Shown: positions 31,795 through 41,673 of the stretch, one piece after another | Numbering within the stretch: the first letter of the stretch is position 1 | Layout: each line of letters opens with the position of its first letter | From: Crambe crambe | Taxonomy: Eukaryota > Porifera > Demospongiae > Poecilosclerida > Crambeidae | Direction of reading: 5' to 3' | Assembly: GCA_963924555.1 (NCBI GenBank) | Contig: OZ004590.1 | Coordinates: 1-64,000 of the forward strand | Length of the DNA stretch: 64,000 nt | Notes under the pieces: model-generated | The model's input: the letters and a program-made list of their open reading frames with translations, nothing else | The model's database searches: none | What the model was told of the DNA's origin: nothing | Program-made: the position numbers and the translations under genes

Positions 31795-32650
31795 GACTTG
31801 AGGGACTTCCGTAATCTCTATCTGGCCTTGAGGGACTTTGCATGTCTTTATCTGGACTTGAGGGACTTAAGTGTACTTCGTAATACTTCAAAGTGTAGGA
31901 ATAGACTTGAGGGACATCTACTGTGCATTACCATGACTTGAGGGACTTTCGTAATCTCTATCAGGCCTTGAGGGATTTTGCATGTCTTTATCTGGACTTG
32001 AGGGACTTAAGTGTACTTCGTAATACTTCCAAGTGTAGGAATAGACTTGAGGGACATCTACTGTGCATTACCATGACTTGAGGGACTTGCGTAATCTCTA
32101 TCAGGCCTTGAGGGACTTTGCATGTCTTTATCTGGACTTGAGGAACTTAAGTGTACTTCGTAATACTTCCAAGTATCGGAATAGACTTGAGGGACGTGGA
32201 CTGTGCATTACAATGACTTGAGGGACTTACATAGTCTATATCAGGCCTTGAGGGACTTTGCATGTCTTTATCTGGACTTGAGGGACTTAAGTGTACTTCG
32301 TAATACTTCCAAGTGTAGGAATAGACTTGAGGGACATCTACTGTGCATTACCATGACTTGAGGGACTTGCGTAATCTCTATCAGGCCTTGAGGGACTTTG
32401 CATGTCTTTATCTGGACTTGAGGAACTTAAGTGTACTTCGTAATACTTCCAAGTATCGGAATAGACTTGAGGGACGTGGACTGTGCATTACAATGACTTG
32501 AGGGACTTACATAGTCTATATCAGGCCTTGAGGGACTTTGCATGTCTTTATATGGACTTGAGGGACTTAAGTGTACTTGGTAATACTTATAAGTATCGGA
32601 ATAGACTTGAGGGACATCTACTGTGCATTACCATGACTTGAGGGACTTCA
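31795..32650. repeat. ~140-bp GACTTGAGGGACTT satellite, about 6 copies
   Basis: Units begin at 31795, 31935, 32075, 32215, 32355 and 32495, each with four GACTTGAGGGAC-type boxes. Units 32075-32354 and 32355-32634 form a 280-bp higher-order pair sharing TATCGGAATAG and GGGACGTGGACTG variants. 31703-31794 is the short 3' flank of the finger gene. Confidence 0.92.
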
Positions 32651-33166
32651 TAAATAACTAACCTCATGGATACTTTACCTCAACCCCTGTTAACGAAACA
32701 AAACCTCATGGCTATTTTACCTCTGGAAACCTCAACCCAGGTTAACGTTGGATAACCTCATGGCTATTTTACCTCTGGAAACCTCAACCCAGGTTAACAA
32801 GACATAACCTCATGGCTATTTTACCTCTGGAAACCTCAACCCAGGTTAACGTTGGATAACCTCATGGCTATTTTACCTCTGGAAACCTCAACCCAGGTTA
32901 ACAAGACATAACCTCATGGCTATTTTACCTCTGGAAACCTCAACCCAGGTTAAAGAAACCTAACCTCATGGATATTTTACCCCTAAATCGAGATAAGATT
33001 TATCCATGAAGTTGAGGTTGACTTAAGGGTAAAATCCTCCAAGTATATGACCATAAGGGGAAAAAAGATTCAAATTTGCGAATTTGAGGGATAAAACACT
33101 CAAGTATATGAATATAAGGGATCATATTTTATATATGAGGGATGGTGAGGGATCCTTCTCCATGCC
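32651..33166. repeat. 52-bp satellite type 2 plus tail (satellite unit D, partial)
   Basis: About six 52-bp units (32660-32950) are followed by the ~190-bp tail. Together with the 140-bp array this is the right-hand end of a satellite unit, lacking the left part. Confidence 0.9.
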
Positions 33167-33178
33167 CCTAGCCCTAGA
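33167..33178. repeat. Interstitial telomeric tract
   Basis: CCCCTAGCCCTAG joins the unit tail to the middle of a ~150-bp repeat unit (AAAACCAAACAAACAGGGCC). Confidence 0.82.
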
Positions 33179-33945
33179 AAACCAAACAAACAGGGCCCTA
33201 TACACCTAGCAATCCGAATAAAGGATCCCTAGCAGTCAGAATACTGCAATATATAGCCCCGAAGATAACCACATCCTCTCTGGTGGCCTTAGCCAAACCC
33301 TTACCTATATGGCTGGTTCTAGGTCCGAAAAACAAAACAAAAAGGACCTTATACACCTAGCAATCTGGATAAAGGACCCCTAGCAGTCCGAATATGACCA
33401 CATAGAGCCCAAAGATTACCACATTCTCTCTGGTGGCCTTAGCCAAACCCTTACCTACATTGCTGGTTCTAGGTCCGAAAACAAAACGAACAGGACCCCA
33501 TACACCTAGCAATCCGAATAAAGGATCCCTAGCAATCCAAATACTACCACACATAGCCCCAAAGATAACCACATCCCCTCTGGCTGCCTTAGCCAAACCC
33601 TTACCCACATTGCTGGTTCTAGGTCCGAAAACCAAACAAACAGGGCCCTATACACCTAGCAATCCGAATAACGGATCCCTAGCAGTCAGAATACTGCCAC
33701 ATAAACCCCCAAGGATAACCACACCCTCTCTGGCGGCCTTAGCCAAACCCTTACAGACATATGCTGGTTCTAGGTCCGAAAACCAAACAAAAAGGGCCCT
33801 ATACACCTAGCAATCCAAATAACGGATCCCTAGCAGTCAGAATACTGCTACATAAACCCCAAAGGATAACCACACCCTCTCTGGCGGCCTTAGCCAAACC
33901 CTTACAGACATATGCTGGTTCTAGGTCAGAAAACCAAACAAGGGA
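33179..33945. repeat. ~150-bp subtelomeric tandem repeat, about 5 copies
   Basis: The landmark CTGGTTCTAGGTCCGAAAA recurs at about 33312, 33462, 33612, 33763 and 33914. Units contain ATACACCTAGCAATCCGAAT and CTTAGCCAAACCC. The family reappears at 53.5-53.9 kb and is related to the ~161-bp repeat at 7.2-7.9 kb. The first unit is cut at the telomeric junction. Confidence 0.9.
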
Positions 33946-34589
33946 AGACCTACACACCAAACACAGACCTCACAAGCTAGTCCAGCACCATACACTGGAC
34001 AGCACTTACGTGGAATCCACCCTGACACCACAATCAGGGCTGACATCCACACACCAACTGTCAGTAACTGTACATGAGCACCAAACTCAGCCAGACTGAC
34101 AAACAAACGGAAACCAACCCCTTAATACTCTCTCCCCCTTTCTTCCACACTTCCATACACCTCTACTACATATGCAGGACCTCCACACTCCAAAGAAACC
34201 AAAGAATCGACCAGAATCCACCCGAGACACACAGAGATCGACGAAGCCACACCCACCCTGACGCTAAGTCGATCACGAGAATGGACAACCAATCAGATCC
34301 ATCCCCGGATTGACCAATCAAAACACTCGCATAGATAGATATAAAAACACACCACGTGTAGTTCTAGAACATTCAGACCTTGATAAAGGACGATCACTAG
34401 TCCGAAACGTCGGCACTTTTTTTCAATCAAAAAATTCTATCCAGCTATTTCCATTCTCTCTATTCAGCAGTAAGATGTCCAAGACAGTCAACAAGAAGAA
34501 GAACCAGACACAGACAGGCGTGGGCGTACTCCAGACCACGACCAGGAGCAAATCCCGCTCTAAACAAGCCAGCCAGACCCCTAACCCAG
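33946..34589 (+). mobile_element. Subtelomeric element, copy 3 (diverged)
   Basis: Keeps the layout of copies 1 and 2: GTCCAG/CTGGAC hairpin near 33980, two CCAATCA boxes (34288, 34312), ATATAAAA at about 34338, CACCACGTG, a degenerate hammerhead-like motif (TTGATAA, stem GGAC/GTCC, GAAAC at 34404-34408) followed by a T-tract, then a small ORF (ATG 34475; MSKTVNKKKNQTQTGVG...) that runs into CCCTAG repeats. Divergence from copies 1-2 is large, so this is an older copy or another subfamily. Confidence 0.5.
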
Positions 34590-34613
34590 CACTAGCCCTA
34601 GCCCTAGCCCTAG
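34590..34613. repeat. Interstitial telomeric tract
   Basis: ACTAGCCCTAGCCCTAGCCC at the inner end of element copy 3, again in terminal polarity. Confidence 0.85.
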
Positions 34614-34675
34614 AGCGTCTGCCCGGATAGCAGGAGGTCTGTGGTTCGAATCCCAGCTGAGACTCAGATTTTTTT
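34611..34675 (+). pseudogene. 3' part of a tRNA or tRNA-derived SINE head
   Basis: TAGAGCGTCTGCC resembles the end of a D-arm. TCTGC/GCAGG forms a 5-bp anticodon stem with a 7-nt loop. AGGTC could be the variable loop, and GTGGTTCGAATCC contains a B-box; the T-stem has one bulged base. It is followed by ATTTTTTTC, a pol III-type terminator. The acceptor and most of the D-arm 5' half are replaced by telomeric repeats, so it cannot be a functional tRNA. Confidence 0.55.
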
Positions 34676-34936
34676 CAGAGAAAAAAAGTCTCGAGCGGCA
34701 ATGATACAGGACAGAGAGACATAGAGCAAAGGTTCCCTGCACCTAGCCCTGCCCTAGCCCACCCCCAGCACTAGCCCTAGCCCATTTTTAAGTCAAAAAA
34801 AGCTATTTTTTCAGTAAATTTTGTTTTTTGGACAGGTTTTTCGGGGCATTGTGTCCCATTTGTGGCCATTTTTGTGTCCCTTTTGTCGTTACGTTAACTT
34901 GAATTGATCTTTGTGAAGAACTGATAGACTCTAGGA
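34676..34936. other. Spacer with degenerate telomere-like repeats
   Basis: A T-tract/A-tract hairpin (34663-34692) is followed by scattered CCCTAGCC words at 34742-34790, then T-rich sequence leading to the death-domain gene. No gene seen. Confidence 0.6.
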
Positions 34937-35888
34937 ATGTTTAGGCTGTGTATGCGCTCACTGAATATAAAACCACGTGAGCTCAAAGAACTCCGTGCAA
35001 AAATAGAGCTTGAGACCTGTCCTCCAAGAGTTCTCTACTCTGTAAATAGTTCTGATCAAGAGAACAGTCAGAGGTTCACTTGTAAGATCACAATCGAAGG
35101 AGCTACTGTAAGTGAAACACAAGATGAGGCTTACTTCACCACTAATGGTATCTTGCCACCATGCACATCTGCTTCTGCAGCTTCAGGAAGTAAGTGTACG
35201 AGTCATATCTATGATTATTATTCCTATACCTCTTTTGTGAAATTTAATACAAGGAATGCACCGTCAAGATGCGATGGATCAATCTGGTTCATCTTTGCGG
35301 TCTTCCTTCTCATCTCATCCAAATCATCCCTCCCCATCTCTGTCCCAGTTGTATTCTGAGCCTCATGGACAACTGATGCAGCAGACACAACACATGTTTC
35401 AACCAAGCACCTCTCAAACTTACATCCAGCAAACACCACCAAGCTATCAAGATGTTTCTGCATACAATGTAGCCCCCTGGCCTCAACAGAACTCTCCAGG
35501 AGCTTACGATTCTCCAACTTCATCTCTGCGGCATCATATTCCACATGCTCTACAAACACAAAACTCCCTTTCCCTTTCACAAAGCAGTAATTCTCCAGAA
35601 CTATCACAGAGTCGTACAGCAGCACCGACACTCAACGAAGCCCTTCGTATTTTGTACCCTATTGCACCCAAGTGGGAGAACCTCGGTGTCTTTCTGGACC
35701 TACCAACAGATGAACTGTCTACTATCAACCACAACTATCGTGACAGAGCACACGACTGTCTGCGTGAGATACTTAAACTCTGGCTGAAACGTGTGACCAT
35801 CTGTCCTACTTGGATCTCTCTGAGAGATGCAGTGGAAGTTATAGATCAGGAAATTGCAAGAACTATTTCACAAAAATATGTAACTTGA
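34937..35888 (+). CDS. Death-domain protein
   Basis: Two exons, 34937-35189 and 35254-35888 (GTAAGT ... TACAAG), join in phase to about 295 aa. The first ~84 residues have no firm match. Residues ~85-200 are low-complexity Ser/Gln/Pro-rich (SYQDV, PHALQTQNS). The last ~90 residues form a death domain: LYPIAPKWENLGVFLDLP, then TINHNYRDRAHDCLREILKLW and SLRDAVEVID, with the usual Trp and amphipathic helices. Death-domain proteins act as adaptors in apoptotic and immune signalling and are greatly expanded in sponges and some other invertebrates. It is the first ordinary gene inward of the subtelomere. The start is the first in-frame ATG; upstream exons cannot be excluded. Confidence 0.75.
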
Positions 35889-36226
35889 ATCAAAAGTAAG
35901 GTCCATATTGATCCATGTGCTGCAGTGCAGGTCATTAATGTTATTGCTGCATGCAATCCCTTAGCCCTTAGCTTTACTAGTAATTAAGATCATGCAGATT
36001 TAAGATTGAACCAGCTTTGAAGTAACAGGCTTGAAATTAATAGCTAAGCCATAGGAGCTATTTTTTCAAGACCCTTTCAAACTGCACTGATACAAAATTG
36101 GGCCAGCTAGTGTAGAAATTAGTCATAGTAGCTGTTAATTTTATTTAATATTCTGCATGTGCATTCTACAGTAACTATAGTCAGAAGGTTAGCACTAAGT
36201 ATAATACTAAAGTTAATTTACATCTA
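35889..36226. other. Intergenic, AT-rich
   Basis: Convergent 3' ends of the death-domain gene and the GLYAT-like gene. No repeats or genes recognised. Confidence 0.6.
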
Positions 36227-36835
36227 TTACAACACATCTACCAAAAATCCAGTGTTAACAAACCCAAGTTTAGTAATCAATGGGTTATTTCTATTTGTAC
36301 TGCCTATTATACTCCAGGTTGGGAAGTTCTCTTCATGAGGCAGTGGCATTTTGCAGAGATTTGCTATCAAGGCATACCCAAGACCTTTACTTCTGTGTTC
36401 TTTGAAAGTGAAGAAGTGTGCATGTTGTCGTCCAGGGAAGTATGTGTTCCATCCAACGAGGGAGCCATCTTTCTCACTAAATGCTGCCACATTGTCAAAG
36501 ATTCTGATGCGTTCCTTGAGGAATGGAACTCTGTTTTCCCAGCCGTTGAAATAGGTATACTTTTCAGCCAGTATGTGCGCATGATGAGGCTCCAACTTTC
36601 CTAACCGGTAACCACTTGGACAAGTTCTGCAATGGTTATAAGTATACATTTCTATTGCATGCTACAAAAATGATAGTGGCTAACCTGTTTGAATATAATT
36701 CAGCAATTGCTTTTTCTGGTAGGATGTATAAGCCGCTATGGAAATCGCTCACTAGTCTACCTCCTCCGTCTTCACCTTCAGAGCACTCGTCTCTAGCATG
36801 CTTCATCAAGTAGTTGGCATGCTCTGTCTCAATAT
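36227..36835 (-). CDS. GLYAT-like GNAT acyltransferase, last two exons
   Basis: Exons 36835-36685 and 36626-36227 join in phase through a GTTAGC...TTGCAG intron. The C-terminal ~130 residues carry a GNAT core: a central strand (DGSLVGWNTYF), FTFKEHRSKGLGYALIANL matching the acetyl-CoA-binding R/Q-x-x-G-x-G/A loop, then STNRNNPLITKLGFVNTGF, which resembles the end of glycine N-acyltransferase-like proteins. The upstream exon (AEHAN-type start after CAG, YLMKHARDECSEGEDGGG...) is open. The 5' exons lie further right; an open segment at about 37005-37100 ending in AAGAG|GTAGTT is a candidate, but its phase does not join directly. Confidence 0.68.
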
Positions 36836-37779
36836 CTGTGAAGTGGAATATGGTACATCGAATTCATACTATGCTTGTATTGTGTACATATATAACTTCC
36901 TAGTATACTCTAGCCACAATGCTTTAGCTATTATAGCTATCACCATGACAGAACAGCTTGTTAAACACAACAACAACAAACCATGTAGTAACAAACCATG
37001 TAGTAACTACCTCTTTCCCCAAGTCAGAAATTTGCCCTCAATTATCAGCTCCAATAAAGCCTCACTGGATGTCGCATAGCAGTGCAAATCCGCAACCTAT
37101 AGGCTTACCATATATGATAGCTACTTATGGGGAAGCTAGCTAACTTACATCTGACACCCGAGGTGACTCCCACTGACACACAATGGCTGAAAAATTGGGC
37201 CAGGAGTTGGTGTAGAACTTAGCTCCTTCCAGCTTTCCTTCCATGGTGTACTTTAACAAATCCATCATCTATTATTATTATTATAATTGTAATCAACTAT
37301 TCCTGTGCTTGTAGCATTTAGCTTACATAAATGGCCTTGGGCAATGGAGCACGTTTCAACTGGTGGAATAGAGAAGGTAGATTTCTGACTTGGTGACATG
37401 CCATGAGGTATTCACTGTAGCCAGTTTAGCTGCACCTGCAATAATTCTTTGAGGGTGGTATGTTTGATCTGCCCAGATCAGTCTTGACATATGTGGAATG
37501 TAGTTGATATTTCAGGTTGAATTTCTGGGTTGCTGAGGAAAGGTTTAATTATAACTAGCATTCCACTGGAGTTCTCTTCTCTTTCACTAGCATTGCACGC
37601 GCACGCGCAATCCTCTCTGCTCTGACATCACCAGAACCCGACTTGTTATTTGTTATACCTGAGTAGCCTCCCTCACATTTTATTATGCCCTTTGGGCTTT
37701 ACATTGCTAAGATTGATATTGATATTGATATTGATTGATATTGATCTCTCACGCATGCTCTGAGGGAACCAGCTCATAG
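36836..37779. other. Intergenic with short repeats
   Basis: May contain unresolved 5' exons of the GLYAT-like gene. A (GATATT)n/(TGAT)n microsatellite lies at 37708-37745, with ATT/TTA runs near 37270. No other gene recognised. Confidence 0.5.
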
Positions 37780-38064
37780 GTGAAAAACATGAAAGTGATG
37801 AGGAGCTTGCTTCTTGTTCTGATGGTGCTTGCTGCATGGTGGAGTAACGTGGGATGCACTAATCCCACCTCCATAAATCCTTGCAGCAATGAGATAAAAG
37901 ACACAGTCTCCTATCACAATAGCGACATTTATGCGGTCCAGCTCAACTTAACTCTATGCAACATATCAGAGGAGGTGCAGAGCATGAAAAAGTTTCATCT
38001 ATTACAGTACTTGCACTCCTGGATAACTCTAAAGGCGATTTTTACCCATTTGATTCCCAAATAG
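37780..38064 (+). CDS. Possible signal-peptide ORF
   Basis: 94 codons beginning with two Met-rich turns and a hydrophobic stretch (LLLVLMVLAAWW) followed by Cys. It looks like a secretory signal, with two NxS/T sites. It overlaps the first piece of the decayed transposon ORF in another frame. It may be a first exon or simply chance; I could not find its second exon. Confidence 0.25.
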   Translation: MKNMKVMRSLLLVLMVLAAWWSNVGCTNPTSINPCSNEIKDTVSYHNSDIYAVQLNLTLCNISEEVQSMKKFHLLQYLHSWITLKAIFTHLIPK

Positions 38065-39520
38065 AAGCTCTAACATTCATGTTGACAAATAGCCCTGGTC
38101 CAATTGTATGTAGCTACTTGATCTATAATTATGGTATATTTATCTCATTCACATATAATAGGGTGAGGAAAATCTTACATTTATCTTTCATATTTTCCAA
38201 AAAATCAGCACTGATGTTCCCACACCTTCCATTATCACATGTATATCTAGCAATATTTATTTATATATATATAGCATTATACTGTGAGGGGAATTCCATT
38301 TTACATGAATTATCCTAGTGTTATTATTATCAAGATTTCCAATATTGCCTCATAAAGAAATGAAGTGAGTTTATCATAATATTATATAGCTAGTCATGTT
38401 TGAGTAATATTTATAATTGTTTTAGAGAAATCTATCATGGAAGACGATGGATAGATTTTCTTCTTCATGGAGAAGTTGTCACCATTACTGTCAATGATAT
38501 TGTCTCTCTGGCATTCCCACCTTCACGTTCGTCTTTTAACCAGATGACTGATGCAGTATGTTACTGATGTGAAGTACATGGCACAAAAATTACTTGATAA
38601 TTTTATAGGAATACCAATCCTTTTGTGCTCCTTCAGAGATTAAAAAAGCTGCATGTGGGAGACCAGTTATTATGGTTCCACTTATTCTCTTTACTGATGA
38701 TACGAGTGGGAACCGAAGTAAGATCTGGAATAAATTTGATTATTGGAGTTTAAAGTTAGCTGGTTTGCCAAACAAGGAAAATGGAAAGCTGCATAATATT
38801 CACCTTATTATATAGTTGTTCTAATTATCACAGCCATTGGTGGAAGATCTCTTTAAGTTAGAAACCAAAGGCATCACCATATATGATGCAGCTTTAGAGA
38901 CTGAAGTCCTACTTCTTGCTCCAGTTTTATGTGTGCTATGTGATAATCCAAGACATTCTGAAATCATGAGCCACTCGGGACCCTCTGCAGAATATGTATT
39001 GCAGAATATGTATGGTAAATAGTTATACTGAAAAAAATATAAAGTGCATAAAGGTATGATTGTATCATACAGGCTGGTATTCAAAACAGAAATTTCCAAT
39101 TTAAGGAACAAAAAAATGACACTGGAAGCAAGGAAAGAGGTTGATTCTAAGCTGACAGAAAAGGAGAAGTCTCAGTGTAGAACACAGTGTGGTATCACTA
39201 CTGATCCTAACCCTCTCCTCGACCTTCCAATTGATCTCTATACTAAGTAGATGAGTTGAATGTTTTAATGAATTATTATTGCAGAAGTACACCTGTGGAG
39301 GTTTTGCATACCATTCTGTTAGGACCTTACAAATATTTATTATGAAATTTAATTCCAAGGCTTTCTAATCACAGAAATTCAGTCAATGCTTGAGGATTTC
39401 AACTTCTCTGGATTTAAAATAAAACTGGGATGTAAACTTGTCAAATACCATCGTTCTTTTGTCGGAAGAGATTTTAAGTGTCTTGCACAATGTGGCCTAT
39501 ATATTCATTTTCAGGAAATA
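37940..39520 (+). pseudogene. Decayed transposon-type ORF (DDTSGN / CDNPR family)
   Basis: Pieces in order on the + strand: SSITVLALLDNSKGDFYPFD near 37990-38105; GEENLTFIFHIF near 38162; RWIDFLLHGEVVTITVND near 38445-38555; then a long open piece 38611-38815 with ILFTDDTSGNRSKIWNKF and LAGLPNKENGKLHNIHL; then EDLFKLETKGITIYDAAL...LCDNPRHSE (38833-39020); NPLLDLPIDLYTK (to 39250); PVEVLHTILLGPYKYLL (~39293); and KLVKYHRSFVGRDFK (~39440). I recall these motifs as a conserved protein associated with transposons in fungi and animals. Between pieces there are possible GT-AG introns but also in-frame stops (38816-38830, 39020, 39247), so it may be a multi-exon relic. No host function is implied. 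Confidence 0.6.
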
Positions 39521-39560
39521 GTTTACTGTGGGTGAAAGAGACACTTGGGTTGCTTTGTCA

Positions 39561-40106
39561 AAGGTGAGTTATGTTTTATTTTAATTTTACATTCTTTTTT
39601 TTTTTTTTTTCAAGGTCTTTAAATTCTGTTACTGTGATCGTTATTCGGAGAGTGATCAAGAGGAGTGTAAGGATCTATGTAAAAAACTGCACTGAGCTAA
39701 ACAAACGTAATGTACCTGGCACGCGATACAGGAAATTATTGGTTGTGTAATGATTATTTAGCTATCACAGCCGCTTCCGTGCAGATAAGGCTGCCTGCAC
39801 TTGTTTCCTCTTCCTGCTAGCCATAGGCGCCAGGCGGCCACGACAAGGCCGTTCAAAGCCATTATTTCCAAGGCAACCGTACTATACTATTATATATCCC
39901 ACCTGATTGGCTAGAATCCACTTCTACATCTGAGTATCCTTGCATGCCCATATCCATACGAAAGGTACTGCCTAGGCATGTGCGACATAGAAGAAAAATC
40001 AGGGGAAAAAAATTATTTGCTTATTTTCTATAATCATTACAAAAACACTTTGAGATGAAATATACTCTTATAGCTGAATTACAAGTGAAAGAAAGTGTCA
40101 TTGGCC
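39561..40106. other. Intergenic
   Basis: A poly-T run at 39595-39612, a GC-richer stretch at 39775-39880 and an ATTATATATCCC box near 39890 beside a CCTGATTGGCTAG (inverted CCAAT). These could be regulatory, but there is no start codon context that I can assign. Confidence 0.4.
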
Positions 40107-41673
40107 TTAATCGAAGGACAGTTTTGCCCTCTTCATCTGAACTTCTTGAAATGATTCCAAAATTTTCGCAGTAACATCACTTGCTTCCACTGGTGTTGGG
40201 CTTAGGGAGTGTGTTGAGGATAGCCCTGGCTTTTCAATTAACACCTCTTGTTTGTAAGCAGCGTTGCTATCTCTCATAGCCTTAGCCCATCCACACTTCT
40301 TACAGCTGCTATACGACTCCTTGTGGCGATCATACATTAGCATCAAGTACTCTTTTACATCGTCGTTTAAGATGCTGCATAATACCACTAATCCTTTGAC
40401 ACTGTCGCTTATTTTTCTTGGTGTCGTCGAGTTGTAGTTGAAGAGTGGACCCTTGAACAGTAAGTCCATTCCTCTTATATATATGTATGGCCTAAATGTG
40501 TACCTTGAAGCTGTATGGTAAGAACAACACCTTCAATTACTACATCCAGGCAGTGAGACATACCTTTAATCATTACCACAGGTCCATCTTCCCTGATCAC
40601 TTCTGTAAATGCCAGAAGTTCCAATAGCACCTGTCTTTCTAGTAAAACAAATGTGTTGTGGGAATGATTTGTACTGCAGTGCAATGTGTGACATTTGTGG
40701 TATGCTAACCAGATTTTGGCTTCTCAAGTTGAACTTGCACCTTTCCAGACACTGGTGCTATAGGTGTGAATGGTTTTTTAGCTTTGTCTATGAGGGCAAC
40801 TGCAACACCTGCTCCTGGTAGTGTCTGTAGGATGTATAAAACATTTGTCTGTAGGAGTATTACATATACTAGCAACACACCCTTAAGTCTCCGGTAGGCC
40901 TTCCAATCACTACATCGAGTTTCCCATGTGGTACATCACAACTCCCATCTGCCTTCTCTAACCAGCATTCCTGATGGATAACCCATGGGGGGCATGTTAA
41001 GGATGACAGTGCCTTGATGATTGTGGGTACATCAGCTACACTTTCCTACAGGTATGAAAGGTAGTGTCAATGTGCTTGTATCTTATATACATTATGGGGA
41101 TGACAGCACTGAGCTGACAGGGTCATAGTACACACCTTATTAGCAATACTTTCCTGCAGGTCCACCCCTGAGTCTGAAACTGTTCCACTAAAAAACCCAT
41201 TAATGCATTTGAGAGCGTCCTTCTTCTGTGAATTAGCAACAGGTAAGCCTAGTAAGGCTACAAGAGGAAATGACTTGTCGCTCGCAACCACCAACTTTGC
41301 TAAAAAAATTGCCTCATGATTGAATAAGAAGTACCACTTATACCCACTAACCAGCAATATTTGAAAAAGCTACTGCTCGAGATCCAAATAAAACTTGAGA
41401 CAGAGAATACTTCTCCTTGAACTTGTCTGCCACTGTGAGTTGGATGCTCTCGAATTGAGCTAATCGAATTTCCTTTACAGCCTTGCTGATCAATGTTAAA
41501 TCAAGGGTGTTCAGGATACTATTGGTCACATATGGGCGGCCAATGAATGGGTAAGGCAGAATTTCCTCATCAGCTGGTTCACTTGTTTCACCGTCACGTT
41601 CTTCCTCAGGACTATCTTCTGACTCATTACCTGATAGTTCTAACTCATAACCTGCTGGGCTCTCATCAGCCAT
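40107..41673 (-). CDS. Unrecognised 6-exon gene, paralogue of the gene at 60.7-63.3 kb
   Basis: Exons 41673-41352, 41299-41136, 41045-40881, 40824-40710, 40638-40564 and 40471-40107 join in phase to about 401 aa. All introns are GT-AG; the acceptor of the last exon lacks a clear pyrimidine tract. The N-terminus is acidic (ELSGNESEDSPEEE). Then come GRPYVTNSILNTLDLTL, CPPWVIHQEC, GKLDVVIGRPTGD, GPVVMIKGMDLLFKGPLF and near the C-terminus CKKCGWAKA. I do not recognise a named family. The spacing of KLDVV and VQLEK, with an Asp followed by Glu-x-Lys, weakly recalls restriction-nuclease-fold proteins. The same motif order in the 60.7-63.3 kb gene supports that both are real. Confidence 0.65.

Noticed and set aside
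34611-34668. Functional tRNA gene
   Set aside because: The acceptor stem 5' strand and most of the D-arm are missing, and the T-stem has a bulge.
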